A stretch of 64,000 nt of DNA from Phytophthora sp. 'mugwort' (taxonomy: Eukaryota; Oomycota; Peronosporomycetes; Peronosporales; Peronosporaceae), in the NCBI GenBank assembly GCA_033558025.1, contig JAUCEF010000016.1, positions 3,162,001 through 3,226,000 on the forward strand, read 5' to 3'. This document shows, piece by piece, positions 46,301-57,105 of this stretch. The notes beneath the pieces are model-generated. The model was not told the DNA's origin and ran no database searches. It worked only from the letters and a program-made list of their open reading frames with translations. The number at the start of each line of letters is the position of its first letter. The first letter of the stretch is position 1. The position numbers were made by a program, and so were the translations under genes.

Positions 46301-47980
46301 TTCATGGTCGAAGAGAGCGGTGATCGCCTGCGTATCGACCTAATGGAGGACAACTACGCAAAGAAAAAGAGACGAAGAAGCAGCTTGAAAAGGACACGAA
46401 CGTTCCAGACGCAGGTCTTCCGCTCGGGCAGGCGGATGGCAGCCGTAACCAAGACGGTGCGAGGACGAGGACGCGCTCTAGCTTGGTGAACTTTGTCACG
46501 ACCATCGAGGTCCAGGTCACGGAGACGAAGACCAGCACGAACGGAGGATGGGACGGTAACACGGAGTCGCTTACTCAGGAGGAGGTGCCTTTCGATAAAT
46601 AGTCGGAAAAAGAGCACGGGAGCCGTCGCTCGTTCATGTCAGGAAACAGCGGAAGTATCGCATCTATCTGAACCGCAAGAACAAGCAAGTCGAAAGTCTC
46701 CTTATGACGGATCGGTTAGTGTTGCGCGTTCATTTTGTCGCGAAAATTTTGCCGAGTTCCATCCGGAGCTCTTCGTTGGCAAATCAACTGAGGAGAGTAA
46801 GGCATACTGGGATGTGGTGGTGCAGCATGCGGTCCACTATCCATTAATGGCTGTGTATGCAATCAGTTGCGCAGGATTTTGACAAAATAATTTGCTCGTT
46901 ATGGATGAAGCTACTTGGGACTTTAACAGCAAAAAAGAAACGTTTGTTCAAGGAGTTTGGCAGTGTCGATGCTTGGATATTAATAAGACGGAAGCCTGCC
47001 AAGTATTTGCCGATCTCTTATTCTGAAAAGCGGGGAAGCGATGTACCACCGAGCTGGTGAAGATATATTAAGAAATATTTGCAACGGCTTGAGTTATCAA
47101 TTGCGGTTTAGGCCAACCGTGAGGCAATTTCTAATGAAATTGGCTAAAGAACAGCAAGATCGTCACCGTATCATGATATCTACCACGGGTTGCAAGTTCG
47201 ACGGTGCCGGCGTCCACTTCATAGTCATCTGAATTGTTTGGTGTTGAAGACGATGCTGAGATTGTTGAGTATGTCGAAGAATACGATGATACTACTACAG
47301 CCGTACTATACACCAACCGCAGCGAGAAAGGAAAACTGAAGAATCAAGGGAGGCTATGATAGAATGCCGTCCTCCGCGACCGAGACTGAACCACGAAGAC
47401 GACACACCCGGTAGATACGTCAGATGTGGCGTCGGCACCGTCCTCCATTGAGGAGACCGAGGAGACAACGACGTACACAACGGATACGTCCGAGGTGGCG
47501 TCTGACGTGCCGTCGAGAAGATCGAGACGACCGAGTCGTCGGAAGTGGCGTTGGCTTCTTCTATCGAGGAGGTCGAGGACGCCACGTCTTACACGACAGA
47601 TATGCTAACCCGAAAGATGACGGCGTCAGGAGCTAGGCTGAAGTAGCTCCGGGCGAGTCGGAGAAGATCCTCTGATAGAGGTACCCCACTCGGAGGAAGC
47701 TGACGGTAGTATCGTCATCAACACGGTCCGCACACGACGCGGACGGCGAAGTATAGTACGGATGCGACGACACCGAGGTGGAGATGATGGCCGAGACGGA
47801 TGGCATGACGAATACGACGATAGCGATGGAGACACGAAGGAAAACAGCTTCCGGACAGCAGTATTCGCCGACGTAGCCGTCGTAACTTCCGAGTCGGTTG
47901 GGGTTTTGCCACAAGACAGTCAATACCTGGGGCATCAAGAAGATGACCAAGACGGTCAAATACGGCAAATGAAGAATTCG
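46300..47980 (+). pseudogene. Decayed head-to-head relative of the giant annexin repeat gene
   Basis: Several plus-strand stretches match repeat A of the giant gene, in changing frames. At 46405-46610, QTQVFRS is followed, after a one-base shift, by VTTIEVQVTETKTSTNGG, parallel to QTEVFQS...VRTIEVETTTETETTSGE. At 47676-47730, EEADGSIVINTVRTRR parallels QEADGSIVTKTVKTTTR, followed after a shift by EVEMMAETDGMTNTTIAMET. At 47935-47975, MTKTVK. Between them, at 46735-46870, is a short open stretch (ELFVGKSTEESKAYWDVV) faintly like the unique segment of the giant protein, and at 47240-47640 are Thr/Glu/Ser-rich stretches with TYTTD. Frameshifts and stops throughout make it a pseudogene. Confidence 0.6.
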
Positions 47981-48119
47981 ATTGTGATGTGGCTGGCAAT
48001 CGGCGATTAGACGGATTGAATACTGAGTACGTGTGCAGCTGGGATCGTGTCCACGGTATCCGCACACTCGAGTAAGTATACTCATGCGCTGCTGGTGGGT
48101 GGACACTCGCTCAGGTTGG

Positions 48120-48566
48120 CATTCGACGATTTCACGTGCGCCGTTCGAGCAAACGAAGGCTCAAAGGTTGGATTGATGACGAGCATCTTGTTTGGTATGG
48201 AACGACCCCGGTGCGTGGAGCGTGTGTCCGAGTGCCTGTCTGCGCCAGGGCCACGATATCCCTGAAAGTCCGGCTTGCTTCGAGTTGTTGGGACTCACAG
48301 AGCTGGCTGGTCGTACATCAATACATCAATTCGTGCTCGATAGTAGCGGCTCGTGTGAGAGCTTGTATTCACTCCATCCATACTTCTTCTGGAGAAGTCT
48401 ACAAGCGGCCTCTGATGAGAAGAGTGCGCACACGAGTCGCACCTTAGTGTACCATCTCGTGATACGGGGTTGTCTTATGGAGTTGTGTACGTTTGATCGA
48501 GCACGAAGAAGAGAGATATTCAAGTGCTGGTTCGATGTCCACAGGTTCAAACACTATGAACCATGA
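48120..48566 (+). pseudogene. Coding-like remnant, unidentified
   Basis: One frame from about 48136 reads RRLKGWIDDEHLVWYGTTP and another to 48566 reads FELLGLTELAGRTSIHQFVL followed by YSLHPYFFWRSLQAASDEK. Composition looks like protein rather than noise, but a frame change is needed and I do not recognise the family. It may belong to the dead gene to its left or to another element. Confidence 0.25.
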
Positions 48567-49397
48567 GAAGGAGGCTCGATCTGTGCACTTGTTTTAACGC
48601 AGTGAATCAGACGTATGCTGCTTACCCAAATGCAGCACGTGGGTCACCTGCACCCAGACTCGAAAGAGCGACACATACCGGCATTATTAATAATCGAAGC
48701 ATACACAAGTGGAGATGTGACAGCTTATGGCGGCTTCGTGGCGCACAGAACTGATGTGGCTCCAATCATGGCCATTCGTTCAGGAGCTACAACATCTGGC
48801 AGTAGCAACGCCTGGGGGCAATGTGGTTGCTCCTGGTGTCGTTCGTGTAGCTCTGGTGGGTCTTCTTTGTGGCTAAGAGCACGCAACACGACACGTTCGA
48901 TGGAGTAAACTAAGGTGCTTCACTTTTATCTTGGTCGACGCAAGTGCTTCGAACTAGCTTCGCACCCGATGCTAAAGAGGGTGAAAGTAAATACTGCAGC
49001 CACAAACGTGATCACGAGTATGAAATAGCAGCTCCAATTTAAAGGAGCAAACGTGAAACGCCAATGCAGGATACCCTTGTCAAGCTTGCTCACGGCGCCA
49101 GCATGGCTCGCGCCAAGTGGAAGCATTGCTGTGCTGGTAACAATTTGCTTTCATTGTTGTCGTGCGTATGGTTCTGGAGGAAAAGGTGACATGGTTGCTG
49201 TCCAGGCACTGCAAGCATTTGTTTTTGGCTTATAATATCGACGAAGGCGGAGGTGAAGGTGCTAGTGCTAACGCGAACTTCGATGCTTGCTCATTCCTTT
49301 TGACGACAACCGGCACTGTAAGTAGCAGCAACTCGCCGTGCACTCGTAGGCAGAGCTCGAATACCTTATCCAACTGGTTTTTCGTGTCCTTCCGCTA
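48567..49397. other. Intergenic, no gene recognised
   Basis: Short open stretches occur in several frames but none has a recognisable motif or consistent frame. I see no feature here that I can support. Confidence 0.4.
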
Positions 49398-49554
49398 CCT
49401 TGTGGTCATGCCGCCAATTCCGATCCTAAATACTTTGGAGTAATACTCCTCCAAAGTATTTAGGATCGGAAAATATCCTCTAGGATCGGAAAATACTTTG
49501 GAGGAGTATTACTCCAAAGTATTTAGAATCGGAATTGGCGGCATGACCACAAGG
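49398..49554. mobile_element. Palindromic MITE with TA target duplication
   Basis: A 157-bp near-perfect palindrome starts CCTTGTGGTCATGCCGCC and ends with its reverse complement. TA lies immediately outside both ends (49396-49397 and 49555-49556). Arms are about 70 bp with a short centre near AAAATATCCTCTAGG. Each arm contains a smaller near-palindrome around CTTTGGAGTAATACTCC. The TA duplication suggests mobilisation by a Tc1/mariner-type transposase. It has no coding capacity. Confidence 0.85.
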
Positions 49555-49791
49555 TATTGCATGTGGAATTGAAGACGCCTCTAGGATAGTACGACGGATT
49601 CGCAAGGTGTAAAGTCTAAGTCGCAGTGTCGTGCATTATTATATCGTTGCGCTTCGTCACAACTAAAACGCACGATTACTGCGCATAGCCACATCGAAGC
49701 CCGGGTGAGGATGCCCACATATCATGTTGGCGTGCCACACGATCCCGTATGGCCCACAGTGCCAGAACTTTTATAGCGACGGCGGGTTTGC
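49555..49791. other. 3' flank of the UBX gene
   Basis: About 240 bp between the MITE and the stop codon of the minus-strand UBX gene. No further feature is visible. Confidence 0.35.
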
Positions 49792-51801
49792 TTACAGCCA
49801 TTTGACCATGAGCGACGCATTCTCGAGCTTGCCTTCTTCAATCGATAACGTGTCGTTATAGGCCACTGCGCTGGGCGGGAACGCAGTGCGTAGCTCGAAC
49901 GCGCGTGCTCGAGCTTCAGGGACCCGATCCTTCACGAACGTCCACACCATAGCAAGCGAGTCCGTCTTGAGGAAGCGTCGAGTCAGACGAGAGCCATCGG
50001 GCACGCGAATTTGAACTCGGGTAACGTTTGGTGCGCCAGCTAAGGTTATGCAAGCAGCAGCACATTTGTCACACGACTGAACAAGCAAACAAGAGCACAA
50101 CCTTGACAGTACCATCAGGCTCTGGGGTCAATTCCACAACCGCTTCCTGTGCCTTCTCCTCTTCGTGCTTCTCTTCTTGCTCCACAGCAATTTTGGCTTG
50201 CTTCATCTCGTCTTCATTGTCCCCGCTGTTGTCCTGCATCGAAGCAGCAATTGCCGCAGCCAGCTGGTCATCTTCGGACGCATCCATGATGTTGGGCTCA
50301 GCCTCCTGCATTAACCAAGAAAAAAAAGTCATTCCACTAACATCAATCGATATTCCACTACAAAAGCTCATACCTTCTTTTGCTCAGTCGGGGGTGTATC
50401 AAGCGTGTGCATACAACAGAAGTCTGACACTGTCGCAGAAGCATACACAGATCAAGTCGTTCAGAGACCGTCAGCCACGTAGTCCAATAACAGCCCTACA
50501 TTTTTCAGTCATATCCTGGGGTTCGTGAAAGCCCGTCCAGCGCTGCCGGATTTCTCCTGTCCGCGGATCGATAATCACCACGACCGGAAGCGAGTCGCGG
50601 TCAATCTGGTACAAGCTGCAAAACTTCTTGCCGTGCTCCGACGCCCAATAGTTCTGCACCGCCACAATCTCATGAGCTTCGGAACACTTGTGGATTCGAC
50701 ATAACAAGCCATACGCCGTACCTGCCAGAACACGAAGCCGCTTGCCACGAGATTTTGCACCACGTCGTCAGCCCACGTGTCCCGGTTAAGCATGTGACTT
50801 GCGAACACGATTTCGTCCTGTATGTTGACCAAGAGCCATTTTCCCTCGTTCTTGGCGAGCGTACGAGCCTGCAAACACCGCTAATAATTACAACCTCACA
50901 CAAGCAACAAACACTCCCGTGGGCAAAAAAGCACGCACATCTGAGTAAGTTCCTTGGAACATGATGGCTGTGGGCGGCTGAAACAGTGTGCTCAGATCAC
51001 GGGTACGCTCGTTGCTGGCGCCGTCTGCACTGTCCGCGTTGTCCAGTGTCTCACCGAAGGCGGTGGATATGCTGCCCGCCGTCATCGCTGCAATGCTCTC
51101 AGCCGCAAAGTCACGGTGTTGGTCACGTAGGTGGCGCATGGGCCGCACTGCATCCGCACAAGACATCAATTCCATCACTCAGTCACCTGCTTGTGTCACA
51201 CAAGCCAATCCGCAGCAGTCGGAGAACGCACTGAGGTCCATCTCCGAGTCCACGAGACGCTGACGCTTGGACGGATCGGGCGCTCGCACCGCGCTGTCAC
51301 TACAGCAGCAAAGCCAGCACAACAAAAACAGTCTCTCAGTGACGCTGCAGCTCGCAATAGCAGCCGCTTGGGGGAGGGGACGCACTCTTCTCCATAGGCG
51401 GCCGCGATGGCGGCGGCTGTGGCCGCGTCCATGTCCGTCGACGGGGCCGGCGGGGGGCTGAAACTGGCCGCACGAGCGCTAGAACTTGCTGCGGGTCGGA
51501 GAGGTGCTGCAAACGCCGTGCTGGCGCTCTGGCCCCCGCTCTCCATGTACAGATTAACCTGCAGACCAAGCACGACCCAAGAGCGAGTGAGTTTGAGCGT
51601 CTAGAGGATAATCATACGGCAATGAATGAGGCTAAGACGCACTGCCTCGCTCAGCTTCCAGTTGGTGAGCTGCAGTTTCGGCGTTTAAAGACAGGATTCC
51701 GACGTTAATACAGCGACAAGAGAGACAGAGGGCGTGGATATGGCTGGTCCAACCTCGAGGAACTGCAGCGCACTGCCGGAGTCGGCGCCGGTGATGCTCA
51801 T
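49792..51801 (-). CDS. UBA-UAS-UIM-UBX protein (UBXD7-like p97/Cdc48 adaptor)
   Basis: Predicted adaptor that links ubiquitylated clients to the AAA ATPase p97/Cdc48. Ten inferred exons: 51801-51754, 51669-51643, 51558-51386, 51293-51202, 51147-50939, 50868-50722, 50686-50500, 50429-50374, 50305-50113 and 50039-49792, phases consistent, 459 residues. The first three exons together build one UBA domain (ITGADSGSALQFLE, TNWKLSEA, VNLYMESG). A thioredoxin-like UAS domain lies at about 160-312 (DLSTLFQPPTAIMF, WLLVNIQDE, VVVIIDPRTGE). A UIM-like helix SEDDQLAAAIAASM is near 325 and the UBX beta-grasp fills the last 80 residues (TRVQIRVPDGSRLTRRF). The exon 4/5 join is least certain, since two donors in the same phase exist. 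Exon 2 is only 27 bp. Confidence 0.9.
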
Positions 51802-52323
51802 AAACCTGCAGAGATACGGGAAAGCAGGAGAAAACGTGAGAGAGGAGGACGAGAAGGATCGCAGTCTCGGACGAGGGTTACACACGAGGCCAGCGCGTCT
51901 TGCGAGTCGGGAGCATCCGCCATGGTGCCGCGCGATCAAAGAGAAAGTGAAGAAGATAGTCACTAAAACGCTTCGTTTCAGTGACATCGCTTTAGTTGGT
52001 TTTGGTATCGTCGACAGTTAACTGAAGTATGTTAATTGTCATCGACACAGCAGAAAACGAAAGTCATCAGAGTCGACGCCAACGTTTATTGCCTTAACTT
52101 ATGGGGAGGGGGGGGTCGAGTTGCTGCGTTGAAGTGTGGAAGCTTTCTTCGTCTGGCAGACCACCTCAGGTGCATAATTGATGCCTTGAGAAGTAACAAG
52201 CAACAAATGGATTAAGGCACAAATGAACTCACTTGTATCGTATAACCACCAAAAGCATGCTAGGCCAGCCGTTCGACTACTACAGCTTCTCCGCACACTA
52301 AGCGGCCTAACAATCATACCAGT
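51802..52323. other. Intergenic between UBX gene and first ROK gene
   Basis: Contains the 5' region of the UBX gene and the 3' flank of the ROK gene. No gene or repeat that I can support. Confidence 0.35.
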
Positions 52324-53214
52324 TTACTTCTGGTCCAGTTCCAGACGCGCCAGGTGCAGCGAGCTCACGAGACCGATGGCCGGGTGGAATGACGCACGGA
52401 TGTACTTCTCCACGGGCGGCTGCTGGCCGTACTCGCTCACACGGGCCACGAACTTCTCGCGGATCAGGTCGAACAGCTTCTCACGACGAGCGATGCCGCC
52501 GCCAATGACAATCACATCCGGGGACGTGATGAACGTCACGTTCATGCACAGGTTGGCCAGGTAGTGCGCGATCGTGTCCCACACTGGGTCGTCATCCGTG
52601 ATGCTAGCAAGATCACGGCGGTCCACGCCCGTACGCTCCGCGATGGAGCCTGAAGCCACCATTCCCTCAACGCAGTTGCCGTGGAACGGACACACGCCCT
52701 TGAAGCCGGTCTCAATGTCCTGCGGGGCCGGCGGCACAATGATGTGACCGCCCTCCGGGTGCATGAAGCCGTGGATGGCGTTGCCGTTGGTGCACACGCC
52801 GACACCGACGCCAGTTCCCACCGTGATGTACACGGCGCTAGTGATGTCGCCGTGGCCACCATACGCCACCTCGTACAACGCGGGAGCATTCACGTCCGTG
52901 TCGAAGCCAATGGGAACGCCCGGGAACGCGCGCTTGAACACACCCACCACGTCCGTGTTGGCCCAGTTGGGCTTGGGCGTGCTCGTGATGTAGCCGTATG
53001 TCGGTGACTTCTTGTTCAGGTCCACGGGGCCAAACGACGCGATGCCGATCGAGTCAAACTTGCGCTCCTTCAGCCATCCCAACACGGCACCCATAGTCTC
53101 GTCGGGCGTCGTCGTGTCCACTTCAAACTTCTCCAGGATGTTCTCCGGGTTGTTTTCGGCGATGGCCACCACCCACGTCGTGCCGCCAAGTTCCACGCCT
53201 GCGAAACGAGCCAT
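52324..53214 (-). CDS. ROK-family sugar kinase (fructokinase-like), copy 1
   Basis: Predicted ATP-dependent hexose kinase, probably fructokinase, in the cytosol; 296 residues. Features: phosphate-binding VELGGTTWV near residues 7-15, catalytic-base region FDTDVNAPAL (about 104-113, Asp 107), a second phosphate loop TVGTGVGVG (131-139), GGHIIV and the Cys/His cluster CPFHGNC (175-181) of zinc-containing ROK fructokinases (YdhR/GmuE type), and the C-terminal IVIGGGIA. Start ATG 53214 is chosen because copy 2 starts at the same place with the same 5' flank; the open frame continues further upstream without support. No introns. ROK kinases are mainly bacterial, so horizontal acquisition is likely (inference). 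Confidence 0.93.
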   Translation of the reverse strand: MARFAGVELGGTTWVVAIAENNPENILEKFEVDTTTPDETMGAVLGWLKERKFDSIGIASFGPVDLNKKSPTYGYITSTPKPNWANTDVVGVFKRAFPGVPIGFDTDVNAPALYEVAYGGHGDITSAVYITVGTGVGVGVCTNGNAIHGFMHPEGGHIIVPPAPQDIETGFKGVCPFHGNCVEGMVASGSIAERTGVDRRDLASITDDDPVWDTIAHYLANLCMNVTFITSPDVIVIGGGIARREKLFDLIREKFVARVSEYGQQPPVEKYIRASFHPAIGLVSSLHLARLELDQK

Positions 53215-54712
53215 TGTCTTGATGATGTTGGGAGTTGGTTGTCGGAGGATCGATGCACGGAGCTGCTTGGTTGGTTGCTTGGGACGAGACCAAATGCAAA
53301 ATGGCACTCCTCTCGATGCCCGACTACCTGTAGCGGACGCCGGCCTCGAGGAGTCCAGTCGTACATCACGAGGTCTGTGACGTGAGTCCACTGACAGAGA
53401 GTGTGTCCTGCTGCGGCTATGCTATGAATTTCTGAAGTTGGCCCGGCCTTATGACAACTTCAACGAGGATGTGCCTAGATACGCACGAGTGCCGCCTCCA
53501 AGCAGCAAGGTCAATGACCAGCTGCCTACTCGGTCGGGAGTTGACAAGCATCAGCGTTGACACGAACCGCCAATAGACATGGGTGGAATCGGCAGGGGGT
53601 GTCCAGAGAGTGCAGCTTCAAGCGCGTGGATGGATTGCTCGTCGTCAGGGATGATGATACAGGCGAAACTCACTGGAACTGGTATACCACGACGGTGTTG
53701 AGCTAACAACAATGAGCAGCCGCTGGCTCAACGTGGTATGCGGTCTGCGATTTCGAGCAGCCAAGGGCCTTTAAGCATCAAAGGGCCTTTGTTTGAGGTG
53801 ACGTGTCGAGCTGTGGTCAACCGACCGGATCTTGACTCAAGACCCGGCCCAAGACTAAATGAGTGCTCGATCTCACTTCACGGCAGAGCTTCAACTGGAA
53901 GCGGCTGGTTGATTTTGCATAGAGACGGCGCAGCAGAGTCAAGCGGGAAACAGAACTTACCTGAGTTGCCGCTCAACGACCAGTTGGCCTCCGTCAAGTG
54001 TAGCGACACAAAGCACACCCGACTGCAGCAGTTAATTCGACCAGGACGGCTCAGAATTGTCAAGTCAACTTTAGCTGAAAGGCTATTGTGTTTACTGCTC
54101 AATACATAGCGTGATTCTACATTCAGTAAGTCGGTATTTAAGACTACATCCACATATTGCCTGTAGCGTCGCAATACGACAAGTTTATTTTCAACTGAAT
54201 CAACGCATTCAGTACGTCGTCTCAAATTGCTACAGTCCGACTTCAACAATTCAACAAGTGGAAAGGCTGACACGACCCGCCTCGTTAAACAAGATCGGAG
54301 TCAACAATAACAATAAAACGTAGTTGCTTACTGATTGGTGTCAGTACACGCAGTCAACTGCAGTGCAGCCAGACAAAATGCTGACGTTTCACGACGGCGT
54401 TGCCTGCATCGCCAAAGCCTTCATCGAAGCACCGCTCGCTTCATTCCACGAACCCCCAGATACGCACTGCAAACCGACTGCTCAACCAACCTGCCCAGCA
54501 GGAAGAGCCCTCTTCTTCTTCATTGACTCAGCATTGCATCAGTCTTGTAGCAACTTGACTTAACAACGTCCCATTTAACAATCCAAACTCACATATACTC
54601 TAACCGCTACCACATCAGACCATAGCTAGCTACTTCGTACATTAATGCAGATCGGGGTAGGGCCATCTATGCTTTTCTAAGCGTTGCTCCATACACACGT
54701 ACAAGCTTACGC
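53215..54712. other. Intergenic between ROK copies 1 and 2
   Basis: The first 85 bp or so (53215-53300) match the 5' flank of copy 2. Near 53757-53790 AAGGGCCTTT occurs twice, a small palindromic repeat. The rest is AT-richer with scattered short open frames and nothing recognisable; a decayed LTR is possible but I could not find paired ends. Confidence 0.35.
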
Positions 54713-55609
54713 TTAGAGGACTGCAGCATCCAGCTCCAGACGCGCCAGGTGCAGCGAGCTCACGAGACCGATGGCCGGGTGGAATGACGCACGGATGTAC
54801 TTCTCCACGGGCGGCTGCTGGCCGTACTCGCTCACACGGGCCACGAACTTCTCGCGGATCAGGTCGAACAGCTTCTCACGACGAGCGATGCCGCCGCCAA
54901 TGACAATCACATCCGGGGACGTGATGAACGTCACGTTCATGCACAGGTTGGCCAGGTAGTGCGCGATCGTGTCCCACACTGGGTCGTCATCCGTGATGCT
55001 AGCAAGATCACGGCGGTCCACGCCCGTACGCTCCGCGATGGAGCCTGAAGCCACCATTCCCTCAACGCAGTTGCCGTGGAACGGACACACGCCCTTGAAG
55101 CCGGTCTCAATGTCCTGCGGGGCCGGCGGCACAATGATGTGACCGCCCTCCGGGTGCATGAAGCCGTGGATGGCGTTGCCGTTGGTGCACACGCCGACAC
55201 CGACGCCAGTTCCCACCGTGATGTACACGGCGCTAGTGATGTCGCCGTGGCCACCATACGCCACCTCGTACAACGCGGGAGCATTCACGTCCGTGTCGAA
55301 GCCAATGGGAACACCCGGGAACGCGCGCTTGAACACACCCACCACGTCCGTGTTGGCCCAGTTGGGCTTGGGCGTGCTCGTGATGTAGCCGTATGTCGGT
55401 GACTTCTTGTTCAGGTCCACGGGGCCAAACGACGCGATGCCGATCGAGTCAAACTTGCGCTCCTTCAGCCATCCCACCACGGCGCCCATAGTCTCGTCGG
55501 GCGTTGTCGTGTCCACTTCAAACTTCTCCAGGATGTTCTCCGGGTTGTTTTCGGCGATGGCCACCACCCACGTCGTGCCGCCAAGTTCCACGCCTGCGAA
55601 ACGAGCCAT
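54713..55609 (-). CDS. ROK-family sugar kinase (fructokinase-like), copy 2
   Basis: Nearly identical to copy 1, in the same orientation, 2.4 kb away; 298 residues, start ATG 55609. I see about four base changes through most of the coding sequence (one gives Val for Leu near residue 45). Only the last few codons differ: after LARLEL this copy continues DAAVL, copy 1 DQK. The same ROK motifs are intact, so the gene should be functional. Homology with copy 1 extends about 85 bp upstream of the ATG, including the putative 5' UTR, then stops abruptly. Confidence 0.93.
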   Translation of the reverse strand: MARFAGVELGGTTWVVAIAENNPENILEKFEVDTTTPDETMGAVVGWLKERKFDSIGIASFGPVDLNKKSPTYGYITSTPKPNWANTDVVGVFKRAFPGVPIGFDTDVNAPALYEVAYGGHGDITSAVYITVGTGVGVGVCTNGNAIHGFMHPEGGHIIVPPAPQDIETGFKGVCPFHGNCVEGMVASGSIAERTGVDRRDLASITDDDPVWDTIAHYLANLCMNVTFITSPDVIVIGGGIARREKLFDLIREKFVARVSEYGQQPPVEKYIRASFHPAIGLVSSLHLARLELDAAVL

Positions 55610-56318
55610 TGTCTTGATGATGTTGGGAGTTGGTTGTCGGAGGATCGATGCACGGAGCTGCTTGGTTGCTTGCTTGGGACGAGACCAAATGCAATGGCAA
55701 TGCTCAAGATACTGTACAAGTTTGGGTACGTTGAAGGCGGCGTTCTGACGTACTTGACGCTGCGTCTATGCATTCCTGAAGTTGGTCTGAATTGCTCCGG
55801 CTCTCCTTACTTCAACTGAGGCTAGATACGCGCCGCAAATCAAAAACAGACGCGATAAGCTGCTTGGAAGACTTGCAACTTGCAACTATATACTATCTTT
55901 TATATTTAGGACACTACAATACTGCAATGGAGATAGATGCTTGCAACGACAAAGCGGAGGTAGGTAGCACATATAAATATGCTATTGTGGAGTGTGGTGT
56001 GTGTGTGCTTGTCACCTCACCTCGTGCTTCAGCTAGACCTTGCCGGTATTTTGCATTTGGGAATGTCAGTAAACTGAAGCTGTTAGCACCCGATCGAGAA
56101 ACGCGGGGTGTTTACTAGCGACTGACCGGGCTTTTGCACGCCACGCGGCGCTCAGCCGTGCGAGATTCGGCCCTGTCTGAGTGACTTGTCAAATACTTGG
56201 TACTTCGAGAGAGAGAGAGACAGAGTTATCTATTTATCCTTATCGGCTGCAAGATGTCTGATCACTTGCGGTGACGTCTCTCTTGGTGAGTGGCTAGAAT
56301 GTTGACACACAGGAGAAG
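55610..56318. other. Intergenic between ROK copy 2 and LINE remnant
   Basis: Begins with the 85-bp 5' flank shared with copy 1. A short GA-rich microsatellite lies at about 56206-56225. No gene that I can support. Confidence 0.35.
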
Positions 56319-56516
56319 TCACGTGCCTTGAATTTGTAAGTCGGGCTTTCGCCTTTCTCGCTTCTCGAGGACAAGGAGCTGTCTGAGCCCTGTTTTCCAA
56401 AACGTTTGTATGGCTGCCTCTAGTAATCTTTTCTTGCTGGAAAATGACTTTGTTTCGCTGGATCCATAGCCCCCGTTACGCATACGCTGGCCAGTATTCG
56501 CCATATTCTTTTCCAT
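56319..56516 (-). pseudogene. LINE C-terminal remnant
   Basis: The minus strand encodes TFWKTGLRQLLVLEKRERRKP, which matches AFWTAGMRQLQAIEKREGRQP at the 3' end of the LINE remnant at 8.5-8.8 kb, including the preceding SKK and following GTR-like positions. Only about 65 codons remain. It is part of the same or a sister LINE family. Confidence 0.5.
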
Positions 56517-57105
56517 GTTGAGACATATGCCTCGTAGTTGTCTGGATCACTTGGTACTTCGAAGTATCTGGCAGCTCTGCTAACTCATTTTACCGCAGCA
56601 GGTGGTGCTGAGTACCGTGCTCTTGAGACGTTATGCTATTATATTAGTACAACTTGTAGCGGCCGAAGGCCATGCGATCTAATGCAACCTGATCCACCTC
56701 GCTTTAGAATTTAGAAGAACCCATTTGAAACTCCCAGCTGGATATCATTTCCGCGGCGATTTGAGCGGTTGCCCTGACAGGGACTGTTGCCAAAAGAAAG
56801 TCTGCTGGCAACAAGCTGTTGCGCGTCGCCATCTCTTTGTGACGTTTGAACTTGAAACCCCCAGCCCAGCCCACAAGAGGAACTTTGTAGTGACCGGCTC
56901 AAAACAGCTGGTTGACGTTGCAGCGTGCCCAAGCAGACCAAAGGGAGGGATGACCCGACACCCCGCATTTCCAAACGCAGTGATGCCGGCGGTTGACGCC
57001 ATGCAACGAGATCTTTGCCGCTCCCGCCCTCATCTGAGCTCAACTCATTTAGGAACTTCCCAAGTACCAAGCAAGCTCCTCCCTCCCCCCCAAGAACCAG
57101 ACAAG
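56517..57105. other. 5' region of ROK copy 3
   Basis: An open frame runs from 56725 into the ROK gene without a stop, but its sequence has no domain and the other two copies start at the equivalent internal ATG. I treat it as 5' UTR/promoter. A C-rich tract (CCTCCCCCCC) lies at about 57079-57091, just before the start. Confidence 0.4.

Noticed and set aside
48720..48830. Match of a TSGDVTAYGG stretch to array B of the giant protein
   Set aside because: Only a handful of low-complexity residues agree and the frame is short; not distinguishable from chance.
53215..53391. N-terminal extension of ROK copy 1 from 53391
   Set aside because: The same 5' flank in copy 2 does not keep an equivalent open extension, so ATG 53214 is preferred.
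53878..54273. Minus-strand 131-codon open frame between ROK copies
   Set aside because: No recognisable motif, no intron-exon support and nothing conserved; likely chance.
56725..57105. N-terminal extension of ROK copy 3
   Set aside because: The frame is open but has no recognisable domain, and the other two copies start at the equivalent ATG with ordinary 5' flanks.
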